Shown: positions 32,937-43,539, counted from the stretch's first letter. The stretch is 64,000 bases of DNA from Ypsolopha sequella (GCA_934047225.1 OW203986.1:29763221-29827220), one strand, 5' to 3'. Program-made: numbers and translations. Notes: generated by a model from the sequence alone, not told the origin.

Positions 32937-33925
32937 ATGGTGAATTGCAGTATTTTAAGCTGTAAAAGCCGGAGTGAGCGAAAAGAGAGCAACATAACCT
33001 TTCATTCGTAAGTGTTTATGTTTTGCGATTTTATGATGTTCAAATCTATGGTAGTAAATGACATCACAATTAAACTATTTGGCAAATCTTTTAGTTACCT
33101 TTCCACTGAAAATATTAGAGTAATTTATGAAAATCTTTTGTTTATTTTTCGTATTAACCATATCAAATTATGAAGGGCATGCTAAAGCATACATCTGCAC
33201 TATGGTTGTGAAAATTCAATTTAGTCGAGTTATAGTGACTTCAGTACTTCCATGAGAGAAAAAAGTATTTTACCCATTAATTCGGGTAAATAATATACAG
33301 CTTTACTTTATATCCCAGATATTAATATTTTTCAATAGTAATAATAAATAAGTAGAAAATTTAAATATTTCGTTAGTCCTGTTGCCAGTGTTGCCAGCTA
33401 AAAGACGATGTTATAGATATTCAACAAAGTCGGTGCAATTTTTTTCACGTGTTTGTTTATCAAATGGCAAACCTATATTCTTACAGATATCCGGCTGATC
33501 TGACTCTAAGGAACGTGTGGATGAGAGCTGCGGGTCTTACGGATTGGTAACCTATAATAATATTAATAATATTCCCGTGTTTGTTCCAAGCACTTTGAGA
33601 GGCATCGTTTTAGAATAACAAACTGCCGGACTATTCTCACGAAATTCTCACGACTTTTGGCCAAAAAAACCCTCTACAGAATCTTTTGCAAGAGTGCATG
33701 AAAAAGTGTTTTAATTTAAATTTGTTTCCAGAGTTGTCAGACCACTTCGATGAGCAATCTATTATTGATAGCCACTATCCGCTTTTGATAAAATGTATAT
33801 GTAAAAAATATCTAAACACGAGAATATATCATCATAAAAAAATTGTTGATGGTGGGAAAAAAATAAGAAACTTTTACACAAAGCTTGTTTTATTCAAAGG
33901 GCAGTGCTTTTTTTGTCATGTGTAG
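32937..33925 (+). pseudogene. Decayed THAP-domain transposase-like gene
   Basis: Exon 1 (32937-33007) reads MVNCSILSCKSRSERKE then TFHS with donor TTC|GTAAGT. Exon 2 starts 33487 after TTACAG and completes Ser, then YPADLTLRNVWMRAAGLTDW and a stop (33548). After an (AAT)n stretch, RVCSKHFERHRF (the Cys...His half of the THAP finger) continues in another frame. 33686-33925 reads a C-terminus with LSDHFDEQSIIDSHYPLLIK and NFYTKLVLF, resembling the last segment of THAP/P-element-type transposase-derived proteins. The catalytic core is absent. AATAAA follows at about 33986. Confidence 0.65.
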
Positions 33926-34736
33926 TGGTTGACAAACAGGCTGACGGTAACTGTTCATCGCCAGCTATAGTATTGTTGTTGGCCTAATAAACTCAAATCC
34001 GTGTTTTTTTTGCATATATTTTGTTTTCCGTGACCGTGATTCGTTAGACTTAAAGCTCCTAAGTAGTGCCAATATTTGGAAAATTAAAAAATATTGGAAA
34101 AATTGCATACATACATACATTGTTCCTAGTAAACATAAATAGTAGTAAATAAAGTATGTTATGAAAATATCTTTTTTTTTTTTTTTTCGGGTTACATGTT
34201 TTGATCATGGCAGTTATTTCGTGTCCGGTCGGTCGGCTGTAGATTTGTATGCGCATTATTTGTACGAGTATCTTTTATTTGTCAAATAAAAACACATTTG
34301 GGGAGTTTAGGTTTCGTGTTGGCAACCCAGGGTAAGTACTTACTGCATATCTCCATCTCAAACGTATACGCGAGTGACTCGTCTATCTATACTCTGTCTA
34401 CGGGCCGGTGCGTTCCAAATATTTAATAATATCAGTGTCGCCGTAGAGCTCTCGTACTTATTCATTCGCACTCATACAAAAAATTATATGCTATCCTGTT
34501 GTCAGTGTTCAAATTGTGGTAAGCTTATGTTTTGGAGTGGTAACCAAAGGAACAGACCATGTTTTATCCGGCCATGAGCTGAAGTAAGTGACCTAACAGT
34601 TCGTGACAGTGGGAAATGCGCTTTTTACTCGTATGGTGAATGAGCTATTTACATTGCAACTAAGTATTTGTTAACATTCAAACGTTCTCGACAATGTGTT
34701 ATGTTATGGTTCATGTACCATAGGAGTTAAGGCGAT

Positions 34737-35175
34737 ATGTAAAAGTTTTTGTGTCCCTTCCCTGTATGCATATGCAATATGTACTCCATATGTAAAAATA
34801 CCCTCAGTGCGAGAGGGACGGATTCGTGGAAAAGTAGCAAAAAGCCGGTTTTTTATTAATATAAAATGTACTTACATAAGTTGCTATCAAAACTTAATTT
34901 AACCAGGTCCTAGATTCTACTATTAAAACCCATCTAATAAAATATAATCGCAGTCCATATTTCATTCCAAATTGTTAAACCAGGAGACATGGTGTGGAAA
35001 AGCTCATTTCAAATAATGTTTTTATCGAGCCGTATTTCTCCAATCACGTTTCTGTTTAACAGATCCCTAGAAAAAAATCCAAAAATAATATGCTATTTTA
35101 TCAAAATGATACCTTCTTTACTGCAGTACATATGCAGGTTCTAAAAGTATCGATTTTTTTTCCGTAGCGCCTTAA
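34737..35175. mobile_element. TTAAGGCG-type element, copy 2
   Basis: TTAAGGCGATATGTAAAAGT at the left; GTAGCGCCTTAA at the right; about 440 bp. The interior is unlike copies 3 and 4. Confidence 0.6.
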
Positions 35176-35247
35176 AAGCGCATTTTCCAGCTGTCAATTT
35201 ACTCCAGGTAATTAAATAACAACTCTCAGTTAAAAACAATAATGTTC

Positions 35248-35675
35248 TTAAGGCGATATACGAAAAATATATGGGTGTTTCTTTTCTGTATATATCATGA
35301 AATACACGGAAAATTTAAATACATTTCTAGTATATGCATTTTGACGACCTATATAATCTAGGGTTTTGAAATTGGAAAACATGTTTGGATAAATTTTCTT
35401 CGATAGAAATAATTGTTGAAATGAGGTCTTCAAACACACTTTTTCTCCTCGTTTGACGTATTGGAACCATATACAGAACTCAAACGTATTTTATTAGGTG
35501 TGTATCAACAATATCTACAGATTTGATATTTGAAATGTTGCTAGCTATTTTAGTTTTTATAATAAAAATATAAAACCAACTTTTTTCCCTTTTGCCCTGA
35601 ATCCGCCCCTCTCGCACTGCGCGATTTTTTGCTTGGAGTGACAGTGACAAAAATTAAATTCGCATAGCCTCTTAA
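35248..35675. mobile_element. TTAAGGCG-type element, copy 3, 3' end replaced by a foldback
   Basis: TTAAGGCGATATACG start; interior closely similar to 41090-41533 up to CGCATAGCCTCTTAA, where homology stops and the foldback at 35672 begins. Confidence 0.75.
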
Positions 35676-35875
35676 CGAAATAACGAAATAGATAACACAG
35701 CTAAGACTCAACTTAAGAGTGACCTTCATCAGGCTTCGCGAGGTCCTCACGTCGTGAGGGTGTCGCACGCGCCGGAGCACCTCGCGAAGCCTGATGAAGG
35801 TCACTCTTAAGTTGACCGAAACGTCGAGTTTTTCTCGCATAAATAATAGTGAGTCTTAGCTGTGTATTTCGTTAA
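35672..35875. mobile_element. TTAA-flanked foldback with perfect 34-bp inner arms
   Basis: Ends TTAACGAAATA and TATTTCGTTAA; inner arms AACTTAAGAGTGACCTTCAT... and complement are perfect. TTAA on both sides. The core contains GTCGTGAGGGTGTCGC. Confidence 0.85.
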
Positions 35876-35894
35876 AAATGTTCTTATTATATTA

Positions 35895-35956
35895 TAGTAA
35901 AAGTTCCCACGGGATCGAGAGAAACGGGATCGACGCGAGCAACGCTGCGGGGCGTC
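35895..35956 (+). repeat. Helitron-like 3' terminus
   Basis: CCACGGGATCGAGAGAAACG ... GCGTCCGCTAGT, a CTAG-ending GC-rich terminus. A related one lies at 53235-53295. Confidence 0.5.
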
Positions 35957-36053
35957 CGCTAGTTAATAAATAATGAATAGTACATGTGATTTTATGTTCA
36001 TTACAATATATACCCAATCAGATAGTAATGCATTAATTTAATAGATTCCACAG

Positions 36054-36254
36054 ACTCCAATGCGCCGGGCATCATCTACTCCGAAGCAGTTTATTGGACC
36101 GATGATCCAGCCGGCAGGCAGTATCTTCACCGAGCAAGGGTCAGACTACACCCTGCAGCCCACTGCTCCGTCAAACTTGCAGCACACTGGACCGCCGGCT
36201 ATGCAGAAGGAGGCCATGGCTAGGTCCATGGAGAGGTCCACGGAGGAGTCTCAA
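36054..36254 (+). CDS. Rpgrip1l: RPGRIP1L-like gene, exon i (linker)
   Basis: Acceptor GATTCCACAG before 36054; donor TCTCAA|GTGAGA at 36255. 67 codons, phase 0/0. Reads TPMRRASSTPKQFIGPMIQP, then QPTAPSNLQHTGPP and ARSMERSTEES. Low-complexity Ser/Pro/Thr, basic first part with RRAS-type phosphosites. No fold recognised. Confidence 0.75.
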
Positions 36255-36439
36255 GTGAGATCTTTTGTTTAAGAAAACAGGGTCAGTTTTTGATGCCATA
36301 CAAAAATATGTGTCGTCTAATTTATACGCTGATGCATATCGAATAAAAATAAAAATTACTTTATCTATCGCCCAACCTATACTTCCTTTCCGTCTTCGGG
36401 TGTTCTACATCTTTAAAAAAAAATCAGTCAATTGTGAGT

Positions 36440-37230
36440 CAGACTCAAGTGCGTGGAGCCTTAATTCGACAGTTAATCTTTACTTAAGCAGTTATTACCA
36501 TGATTTTTTTCATATTTTTCGGTCTACCTACCGGTTTTGGAGAGAAGGTTTGAAGACTTGCATTTTTTGGTGGTTTTTCGAGGATTTCTCAAAATAGATG
36601 CAAGTAAATACCTATAGCTAAGCTGTATATTTTTACAATCAGCTCTTTAATACCTACAATTTGATACCCATATTGTATTTTTATAAAAAAATTATTTACT
36701 ATACCTTTTTTACATTTCTCATCTGTGTTCAACTTTTTTTAAATCGCTTTAGCTTTCCTTTAGTTTTATGACTTACAATCGTCATTTTTTTTCATATACG
36801 TCGGTCCACTAGTTTCGGAGATAAAGCGGGTACGTAAATTTTTGTGGCTTTTCAAATATATCTCGTAATCAGTGCCAGTTAAAATCATTTAATTAGGATC
36901 AGACTCGCTTACCTAGGGTTCCTATTGTGAATGATAAATTTAATTTTGTAATTTTTTTTTTCGTGAATTTCTCAACCGCTTTATTTTTCTTGTAATATTT
37001 ATGTAAACACATATTATCATAATTTTTTCCATATATTTCGGTCCACCAGTTTTAGATATCAGGGGGGGACATATATTTTTTTATGGTTTTTCAAGGATTT
37101 CTCGAAATAGATGCAATATATTTTCACAATCAGCTTTTTAATACCTCCTACAATTTGATACCCATACTGTATATTTAGGATAAAATATATTTTTTTCTCT
37201 TTTTTGTTTTGGGTACTACGGAACCCTAAA
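36440..37230. repeat. Three diverged copies of a TTTTTCATAT...CGGTCCACC segment
   Basis: Near 36500, 36785 and 37015 the same block recurs (TTTTTTCATAT, CGGTCCACYAGTTT, TTTTTCRAGGATTTCTC), ending at TTTTGGGTACTACGGAACCC (about 37205-37225), the terminus of the GGTTCCGTACCC repeat. It fills the intron up to the ENF gene. Confidence 0.5.
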
Positions 37231-37437
37231 AATATTTTTTTTGATAGTTAACACGTTACGTAGCAGTCTACAGAGTGGGGCGTCTATGGGGTGGTAGCAC
37301 TTGCTAGGGCGTAGCAAAAAGAAGGCACAAATGTATATGTATATAATATAATTTCTGTAGGTTTTGTATTATTCTTAATTAAAATCTTCATTTTCAACTA
37401 CAACTAATACAAGGACAACAATTCTAGTCTGTTAAAA

Positions 37438-37839
37438 CTACTTCTTGCATTTACCTTCTTTCGTTATTTTGAACCCTTTGATACACCTGTCACTAAAGTT
37501 CTCTCTAGGACTGGCAATAGTGGAAGTATCATCCGATGAAGACATTGTCGTTGACAATTGAGTTGTGGTTTCATTAGCATCCTCTTGTGTAGGTTCATTT
37601 TTGCCTTTGTTTGACTCTGTTGTAGTTTCAGTCACTTGAGTATTAACGTCAGTATGTTCTTTTACTTCAAGGTCTTCATTTCCAGCCTCGTCTGCTTCTT
37701 TCGATTGTAGAACACCACGAATATCATCTCTTACTTCATCCACAGAGTCGCGAATGTTATCTACCACATCTCCAAGCAAACCTCCTTTCGCTTGAATAAA
37801 AAAAATAAAGAACAAAATGGAATAAATCCACAGCTTCAT
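37438..37839 (-). CDS. ENF-peptide cytokine precursor (growth-blocking / plasmatocyte-spreading peptide family)
   Basis: 133 codons, complete, no intron in the coding part. I start at Met37839 because it begins a signal peptide (MKLWIYSILFFIFFIQAKG); an in-frame ATG 25 codons upstream would put a hydrophilic tail before it. After cleavage comes a helical GLLGDVVDNIRDSVDEVRDD, then a long acidic Ser/Thr region. The C-terminus follows SPR and reads ENFSDRCIKGF then KITKEGKCKK, 21 residues to the stop. Against the family consensus the ENF start, Cys7, Gly10, Thr14, Gly17, Cys19 and Lys20 are kept; Arg13 is Ile, Asp16 is Glu, Arg18 is Lys. Release after the Arg would give the active peptide. It lies antisense within a host-gene intron. 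In the family such peptides regulate haemocyte spreading and larval growth; that role here is inferred. Confidence 0.85.
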   Translation of the reverse strand: MKLWIYSILFFIFFIQAKGGLLGDVVDNIRDSVDEVRDDIRGVLQSKEADEAGNEDLEVKEHTDVNTQVTETTTESNKGKNEPTQEDANETTTQLSTTMSSSDDTSTIASPRENFSDRCIKGFKITKEGKCKK

Positions 37840-38122
37840 AGCGACACGTGTGGCGGTGTTAGCGTCGAATTGATAATGCAAAAGATTTCTTCTTAATGGT
37901 TTAACATTTAGCATTGTTTATGAAATAAGATTACCTAGGTTATCGCTAGATGCGTTTTGATTTATTGTGTCATTGAATTAATATGTAGACCATCTTGATT
38001 ATGATTATTCTTGATCTCTGACCCAATAAAACGGTATCAGGTTAAAAATAAACTATGTCGATTTAAAATATTGAGTTGAATATTAAACTTACAAATAATA
38101 ATGTATTTCTTTACTTTTATAG

Positions 38123-38173
38123 ATGTCCTTCCTAGAACAAGGAGGTCCTACAATAGTTGCAGCAAACTTAGAG
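38123..38173 (+). CDS. Rpgrip1l: RPGRIP1L-like gene, exon j
   Basis: Acceptor CTTTTATAG before 38123; donor TTAGAG|GTAAAT at 38174. 17 codons, phase 0/0: MSFLEQGGPTIVAANLE. Only 283 bp from the ENF gene start on the other strand, whose promoter must lie in this intron's 3' end or overlap this exon. Confidence 0.65.
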
Positions 38174-38239
38174 GTAAATAAAGTTTCAAGTAATTAATAC
38201 GCTTTTGAAAGAATTAAATATCAAATAAATATCATTCGA

Positions 38240-38700
38240 CTGATGACGGCCCCGTACCGAGGGCCGAAATATATCAAGTGATATTTTTTTAAAGGCGTAG
38301 GGATGTATAAAGGCGTAGGGATGTTGCTAGGCGTAGGTATGTGACGACCCCATCGCCCTCTGGTATGTCCAGTACGTCCAGTGCAATCAGTCACCGCAGG
38401 GCGGCTTGTGGCGAGCCGATGGTGAGTGGCGACACCACGGACCCTACCTCCAGGGGACACTATCACACATGCGCTACACACACACATACACACAGCAACA
38501 CACCCCCTACCTCTGCGCTTGCCTTAACCAGAGAATATAAAGTATTACTACGTAAAGAAGCGACACTCACCTCCCCGCGCGAATTTAACGTCCCCCGCAA
38601 GTTAGTGGAAATCTGGAGTCAGGCAGAGCTCGATTACCACTCGTTTGCTGCGCGCGTGTTTTGTTACAAAGTTTTATCACGATACTGATTTTTAATCAGT
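38240..38700. other. CpG-rich island-like stretch with possible pseudo-exon
   Basis: GC-rich. On + a Ser/Thr-rich frame (TPSPSGMSSTSSAISHRRA) runs into a good donor (CCGATG|GTGAGT at 38421), but no acceptor gives a matching phase, so I did not call an exon. A (CA)n run follows near 38480. Confidence 0.35.
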
Positions 38701-38934
38701 ATGGTGCGTTATTGCAGTGTTTATGGATGCCTGGAAAACTTTTTTTCAAAAATCAGAATTGCGTGATCAAACCTTACAATTTCGTTCAGTAACGCATTTG
38801 GAACAATAAAATCAGTATTTATAACTTTCCATGTTTTGACAAGTTTTCATTTTTTTTCCAAAATTTATGTTTGAGTAGTTGTTAATTATATGATGATCAT
38901 TTATGCATACGAAACTATATAGGTAACGAAAGTA

Positions 38935-39150
38935 ACGAAAAAGCAGCGGTAACTCGGGGGTAGAACGCTGGCCTCTTAATCTTGAGATTAAGGTTCGATT
39001 AAGGCTCACCACCCATCAAATTGGGACGTAATATTTGCAGGTGAAACGCGGGTTTACCGAGTGTGGGTGGACTGTGACTTGCATTTCAAAGTTCACACTC
39101 GGAACACATCCGACACCCCCCGGGGCATTCAGGTTGTAACGATTTATATA
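38935..39150 (+). repeat. tRNA-derived SINE, copy 2 (nearly complete)
   Basis: Head GGTAACTCGGGGGTAGAACG / CTGGCCTCTTAATC / GGTTCGATTAAGG, tail GGTGAAACGCGGGTTTACCG ... TTCACACTCGGAACAC ... CGGGGCATTCAGG, and AT-rich end. Confidence 0.75.
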
Positions 39151-39156
39151 CATATA

Positions 39157-39422
39157 TAAGGTTAAATAACATTATTTGGCGAAACTCAAAACAAAGGTAG
39201 TACTAGTCTATATGGACAACTGTTTCTATGGGAGCTAAGCGAAATTCTTAACTTTTTTTCACTTCCTCCTATACAAATTGCTCCGATCAGCTGACTCGTC
39301 CAGTATGGAAAGGTGAAAACGAATTTTAAGAATTTTTCACTATCCTATTAAAAAAAGTTATTCATATGGACATGTTCTACATATGTTTCAAATTTCGCCA
39401 ACTAATTGAATTTAACCTTGTA
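39157..39422. mobile_element. Foldback MITE inserted in the SINE's AT tail
   Basis: Ends AAGGTTAAATAACATTATTT / complement (AATTTAACCTTG) beside TA. The central CCGATCAGCTGACTC hub matches MITE B at 26582. (TA)n follows at 39421-39505. Confidence 0.75.
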
Positions 39423-39505
39423 TATATATATTATATATATACTATATTATATTATATATATATATATTATATATATATTATATTATATATATTATATATA
39501 TAATT
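39421..39505. repeat. (TA)n-rich microsatellite
   Basis: Almost pure TA/TATAT sequence. Confidence 0.9.
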
Positions 39506-40270
39506 TTTTTTTTTTAATACTGATTAATCCACGGGGAACCAGAAATTGGACTACGCTAAAATTTAGGAAGAGAATCACATAAGTTGCTGACTTATATTGT
39601 GTCCCTCTCGGGCGACGACGCTCACACGATTGCTGCCAGCCCTAGACTAGCTCACGCACACACACAAGCGTGTGCGGACAAGCCAGATGCGCGCGTGAGA
39701 GTGTAGGTAAATAACTTGAGCCTTGACTATGAAGTGACGGGGGTGTGCCTTAACCAGCCGGCCAGAGTGGAGATGCAAGAGCGGAACCTATGCTCCAGGT
39801 TGGAAGTGTAAAATGTCATAACGCCGGGGGCACTTGACTGTTAGAAGGATCTTGCGCCCCGCAGACTCACCTCTCGACAACCTTAGCTGCTTACATAGTG
39901 TTGCCCCCTGGCCGCCCCATGTTGGCTAGATAGGGGGCCCACAACGGCTATCCTGGTGGATAGTTATTAAGCAGCAAGTCACCATCTGCCATATTTAAAT
40001 TTGTGAGAGGTTTTCGAGGCAGATGTCCGTTATCTCACTCCATAGCCCTGTTATCCGGCCCATTTAGCATCCCATCCTCATAGCCCACTCCAAGTCGCTT
40101 CCTTCCTGGCAATAGTTTGGCAACTGTGGGGGACTGTCCGTTAGTGTATCACAATGATACATTGAGGGAGAGGTACCAAAGGCCTCTTCAATGTTGGCTT
40201 CGGCCCCATGAATGCCTTTCAAATGACCGGGTCCCTATGGGCCCGTGACTGAAAAGTGTACCTACATAAT
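39506..40270 (-). repeat. Retroposon 3'-UTR-like segment
   Basis: Starts with poly-T (an inverted poly-A tail) and runs through GC-richer, stop-rich sequence (GAACCAGAAATTGGACTACG ... CAATGATACATTGAGGGAGAG). It looks like an inverted LINE 3' UTR; no reading frame is left. 40271-41089 holds a SINE-like B-box (GATCGAACTT, 40579-40588) and a 22-bp hairpin at 40693-40770. Confidence 0.45.
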
Positions 40271-41089
40271 AATACTAATAAATATCAAATAAGTATATAT
40301 CATGTGTAAGTATATCATTAAAGTGTGTAGCTAGGACTACTGTCTTACTTCAGACACAATTCTAACAGCATTTTCTCTAAGTGGTTTGTATACAAATACT
40401 ATGCATACAAGTCCGAAAAATATTTGTGACGGATGTCCTGGCTAATTTAATATTCGAGAATAGATAGGAATTGTTAATGCCGTCGACGTATTTCATCTTG
40501 CAATAGATAAAATACAATTTACCAACTGATTGCCAACACGTCGGATGGACAGGCACCCCATGGAGATGCCCCTGTAGGGATCGAACTTAGATCTCCCGAG
40601 AGCTTACTAACCAGTTCAGTTTCCTAAGTTACCTGCTTTTAAAAATATAAGTTTCTTTATACGTTACGTCTTGTATATTAAATTATTATTAAATAACGGC
40701 TTTAACGCTCACGTATTATTTTTGTTTTCTATATGCCAACTGTTATCGTTAACGTAAGTGTTAAAGCCGGTATTTATGCTATACATTACTGTTGAGACCA
40801 AGTAATTGAGTTCTTCTGGACGAGTAAGTTAAAAGTTTGAGCCCGCATGGCGAAGACTTATACATAATATGAGTCCAGGAGGGCTAATTATGGTCTAAGC
40901 ATGTATAGTGCTTTTCTCAAAAATAAAACTAGACAATTTATAATAGGTAAATAAGATATGGAGGTAAATAAAATTAAATGAACTTATTATATATAAAGTC
41001 ACGTTGCTCATATGTGGGCAAAATTTCGTGAAGGGGTACGAGAAAGCCCTATTTAGATTTCCCTCAACATGTTGAGCACTAGTACGTAG

Positions 41090-41533
41090 AAAAGGCGATA
41101 TGCGAAAAAAGTTTCTTTTCTGTGTATTTCATGAAATACACGGAAAATTATAATCAGTTTCTGGTATATGCATTTTAACTATATATAATCTCGGGTTTTG
41201 AAATTGGAAAACATGTTTGGATAAATTTTCCTCGATAGAAATAATTGTTGAAATGAGGTCTTCAAACACACTTTTTCTCCTCTTTTCACGAATAGGAACC
41301 ATACACAGAACTCAAACATATTTTATTAAGTGTGTTTCAACAATATCTAGAGATTTTGCTAGCTATTTTAGTTTTTTTGATAAAAATATAAAACCAACTT
41401 TTTCCCTTTTGCCCTGAATCCGCCCCTTTCGTACTGCGCAATTTTTCGCTTGTAGTGACAGTGACAAAAATAAAATTCGCATAGCCTCTTAAGAGAAAAT
41501 AAACACCCGTATTTTTTTCGCATATCGCCTTAA
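41090..41533. mobile_element. TTAAGGCG-type element, copy 4
   Basis: AAAAGGCGATATGCGAAAAA at the left; TTTTTTTCGCATATCGCCTTAA at the right. The interior matches 35248-35675 over about 400 bp. It keeps the right end that copy 3 has lost. Confidence 0.8.
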
Positions 41534-41987
41534 TCAAGTAATTCGATTTACGATGCAAACAACAATATGTTCACAAAAAATAACTGCTATGTATTTTTTG
41601 TCAAATTTAGACGGTAGTGATGAGACGCCCAACTTACACTGACAGCAGGTTATCAAATAGGACGGTAATTACATTTTAAGTGTTTAGTGGTTTTAAATAT
41701 GTAAAATCAACAACATTAATTAATTTTCGTTAGTACGAGTATTATTGCAATTATGAAATACACCAAATTGCAATTCATTTTATTTTTAAAGTTTCCGCTT
41801 ATGACCGCCAAGCTCCTTAATCTCCTAAAAACATACGCACGGATAGTTTAAAAAATAAACATATGGTATGGTATCACATAACGCCCTCATGAACGTTCTA
41901 TATGTGCAGTACAAGCTGGTATATCAGGCAGATGCAAAAATAACAGTGGACAAGTATGATGGAAAAATTCACCGGTCTGTGTAGGAA

Positions 41988-42058
41988 CCTCGGTGGCACA
42001 ATTGGTAGCGCGCTTTTCTTGATAACAAGAGGTCGCAGGTTCGAATCCTGGCCCGGGG
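41988..42058 (+). repeat. tRNA-Ile-like sequence (SINE head or tRNA pseudogene)
   Basis: Cloverleaf-like: GGCACAATTGGTAGCGCGC D-arm, anticodon loop TTGATAA (GAT), GGTTCGAATCC T-loop. One mismatch in each of the acceptor, anticodon and T stems (7-66, 31-39, 49-65) argues against a working tRNA. Confidence 0.55.
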
Positions 42059-42348
42059 AATTTTTTCAAATTCCTTTGTATTTGTTTCTGATTGATCTTT
42101 TCTAGTTTGTAATGCACTATTGATTTCCATACGAATTTACTGGACACTTTAAGATTTACTAAAAACTTGAACTATCTCTCCAGGATTAAGTACGTACTGG
42201 CTTGCCTTTGCAATAATAACATTACAATGTATTTTTGAGAAATAATAATTTAGTATGTCAGCGCAGGCGAGTTTTAATAACATCTTGTATGGTGCCGTTG
42301 AAATTATTTTCAGAGAGGATATTTCAATAATTATTTCTTTTATTTCAG

Positions 42349-42495
42349 CAAGAAGAGCCAGTTAAGTTAGAAAGCCGCTCGTTCAGTCAGATCCCTCGAC
42401 CATTAACCCGCCCGGGCCAATTGATCAATCATCCGGACCACTCGTTATATGTGAAGTCGGATTCGGAGCGGACTTCTCTGTCACATGACTCCGGG
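42349..42495 (+). CDS. Rpgrip1l: RPGRIP1L-like gene, exon k (linker)
   Basis: Acceptor TTTATTTCAG before 42349; donor TCCGGG|GTAATG at 42496. 49 codons, phase 0/0: QEEPVKLESRSFSQIPRPL, then HPDHSLYVKSDSERTSLSH. Ser-rich, several potential phosphosites. Confidence 0.75.
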
Positions 42496-42593
42496 GTAAT
42501 GAGATACCAGTCTGATACTATGAAGACCGCATGCAAACAAATTCTCATAGTAATTGTTTTTTATTTTTCATTTTTTTTTGTCGAATACTAGAT

Positions 42594-42752
42594 TGTTTAA
42601 AAAAAACACTTGTACTTATCCACATATTATTATAACTTTATTATGCCCGAACGGTTTCGCTGTAAAGCATTTTCTAGGGCCTTTTACACATCCTAACTAA
42701 CAAAGAAATAATTTACACTACAACCATGTCTAAAATGACGTACAATAAATGA
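42594..42752 (+). mobile_element. Single arm of the 16.3-kb-type foldback
   Basis: Same sequence as 16300-16450 (GTACTTATCCACATATTATT ... GACGTACAATAAA). The opposite arm is missing; MITE D and an inverted flank segment (42945-42985) follow instead. Confidence 0.8.
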
Positions 42753-42765
42753 AACAACAAACAGG

Positions 42766-42938
42766 GGCTCTACCGCGTAATTCTCATTTGTATCATCTTC
42801 AAGCAAATGCAGGCGAAATTCAACGCGTGCAAAAGAGATAGCATGTTAGGCGGGCGTCGTCGCACGCACGTCAAATTTAAATCTCAAGTTGATGTTGATG
42901 AAAATGAGAATTACGTGGTAGACCCACAGATCTCTGTT
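42766..42938 (-). mobile_element. MITE family D, copy 2
   Basis: TIRs GGGCTCTACCGCGTAATTCT and AGAATTACGTGGTAGACCCA, inverted relative to 26070-26234. Confidence 0.8.
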
Positions 42939-42990
42939 TTATAAATTCCACCAAGTGCCAACAATCACTAGCATCTACTAGAATACTCGA

Positions 42991-43251
42991 TGTTAAGATG
43001 AAGTTGCGGAAGTCGGAAACTGGGGATAGTACTCGTCCATACGAACAATTCTTACTATGGAGCCTACTCTCGAATCACGAAAAAAAAGTCAGCTGTTCCA
43101 TAGAAAAATCACATAGCTACGCGACCAAATTGTATCGATATGACACAGATTTTTTTCTCGATTTCTCACAATTTTTTTTCACGGAATGTTCGTATAGTAC
43201 GAGTACTATCGCCAGTTTTCGGCTTCCGCAGTTTCATCTTAACACCCTGTA
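42991..43251. mobile_element. Foldback element with about 55-bp arms
   Basis: TGTTAAGATGAAGTTGCGGA ... and complement (TCCGCAGTTTCATCTTAACA) with ATAGTACTCGT shared inside. 43420-43535 is another small hairpin (GACATTGGGACAC...). Confidence 0.75.
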
Positions 43252-43539
43252 TATGTATATCAGCAATAACACAATTGCAAGCTGTACACTTAATTATGTA
43301 GAGCTTTATCTGTATCTTTAAATATTACATCGACAAAAACATTTGAGCAAAATCTTTCTTTCCAGTTTTCAGTAGAAACTGCGGAACTGACAAATGAAGA
43401 AAATATATCGCAAAACTAGTATTTTGTGCAACTGTAACATAAATTAAGACATTGGGACACGAGTGCTTGTTTACGAAACGAACGAAGTGAGTGTCCCAAT
43501 GTCTAATTATGTTCAGTTGCACACAATTAATACTTTATC

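Noticed and set aside
37840..37914. Longer start for the ENF precursor (Met at 37914)
   Set aside because: It would place 25 hydrophilic residues before a clear signal peptide; the downstream Met gives a normal secreted precursor.
38338..38420. Additional host-gene exon ending at CCGATG|GTGAGT
   Set aside because: No acceptor gives an open frame in the required phase 0; kept only as a possible pseudo-exon.
41988..42058. Functional tRNA-Ile gene
   Set aside because: Mismatches in three stems (7-66, 31-39, 49-65); the sequence continues like a SINE.
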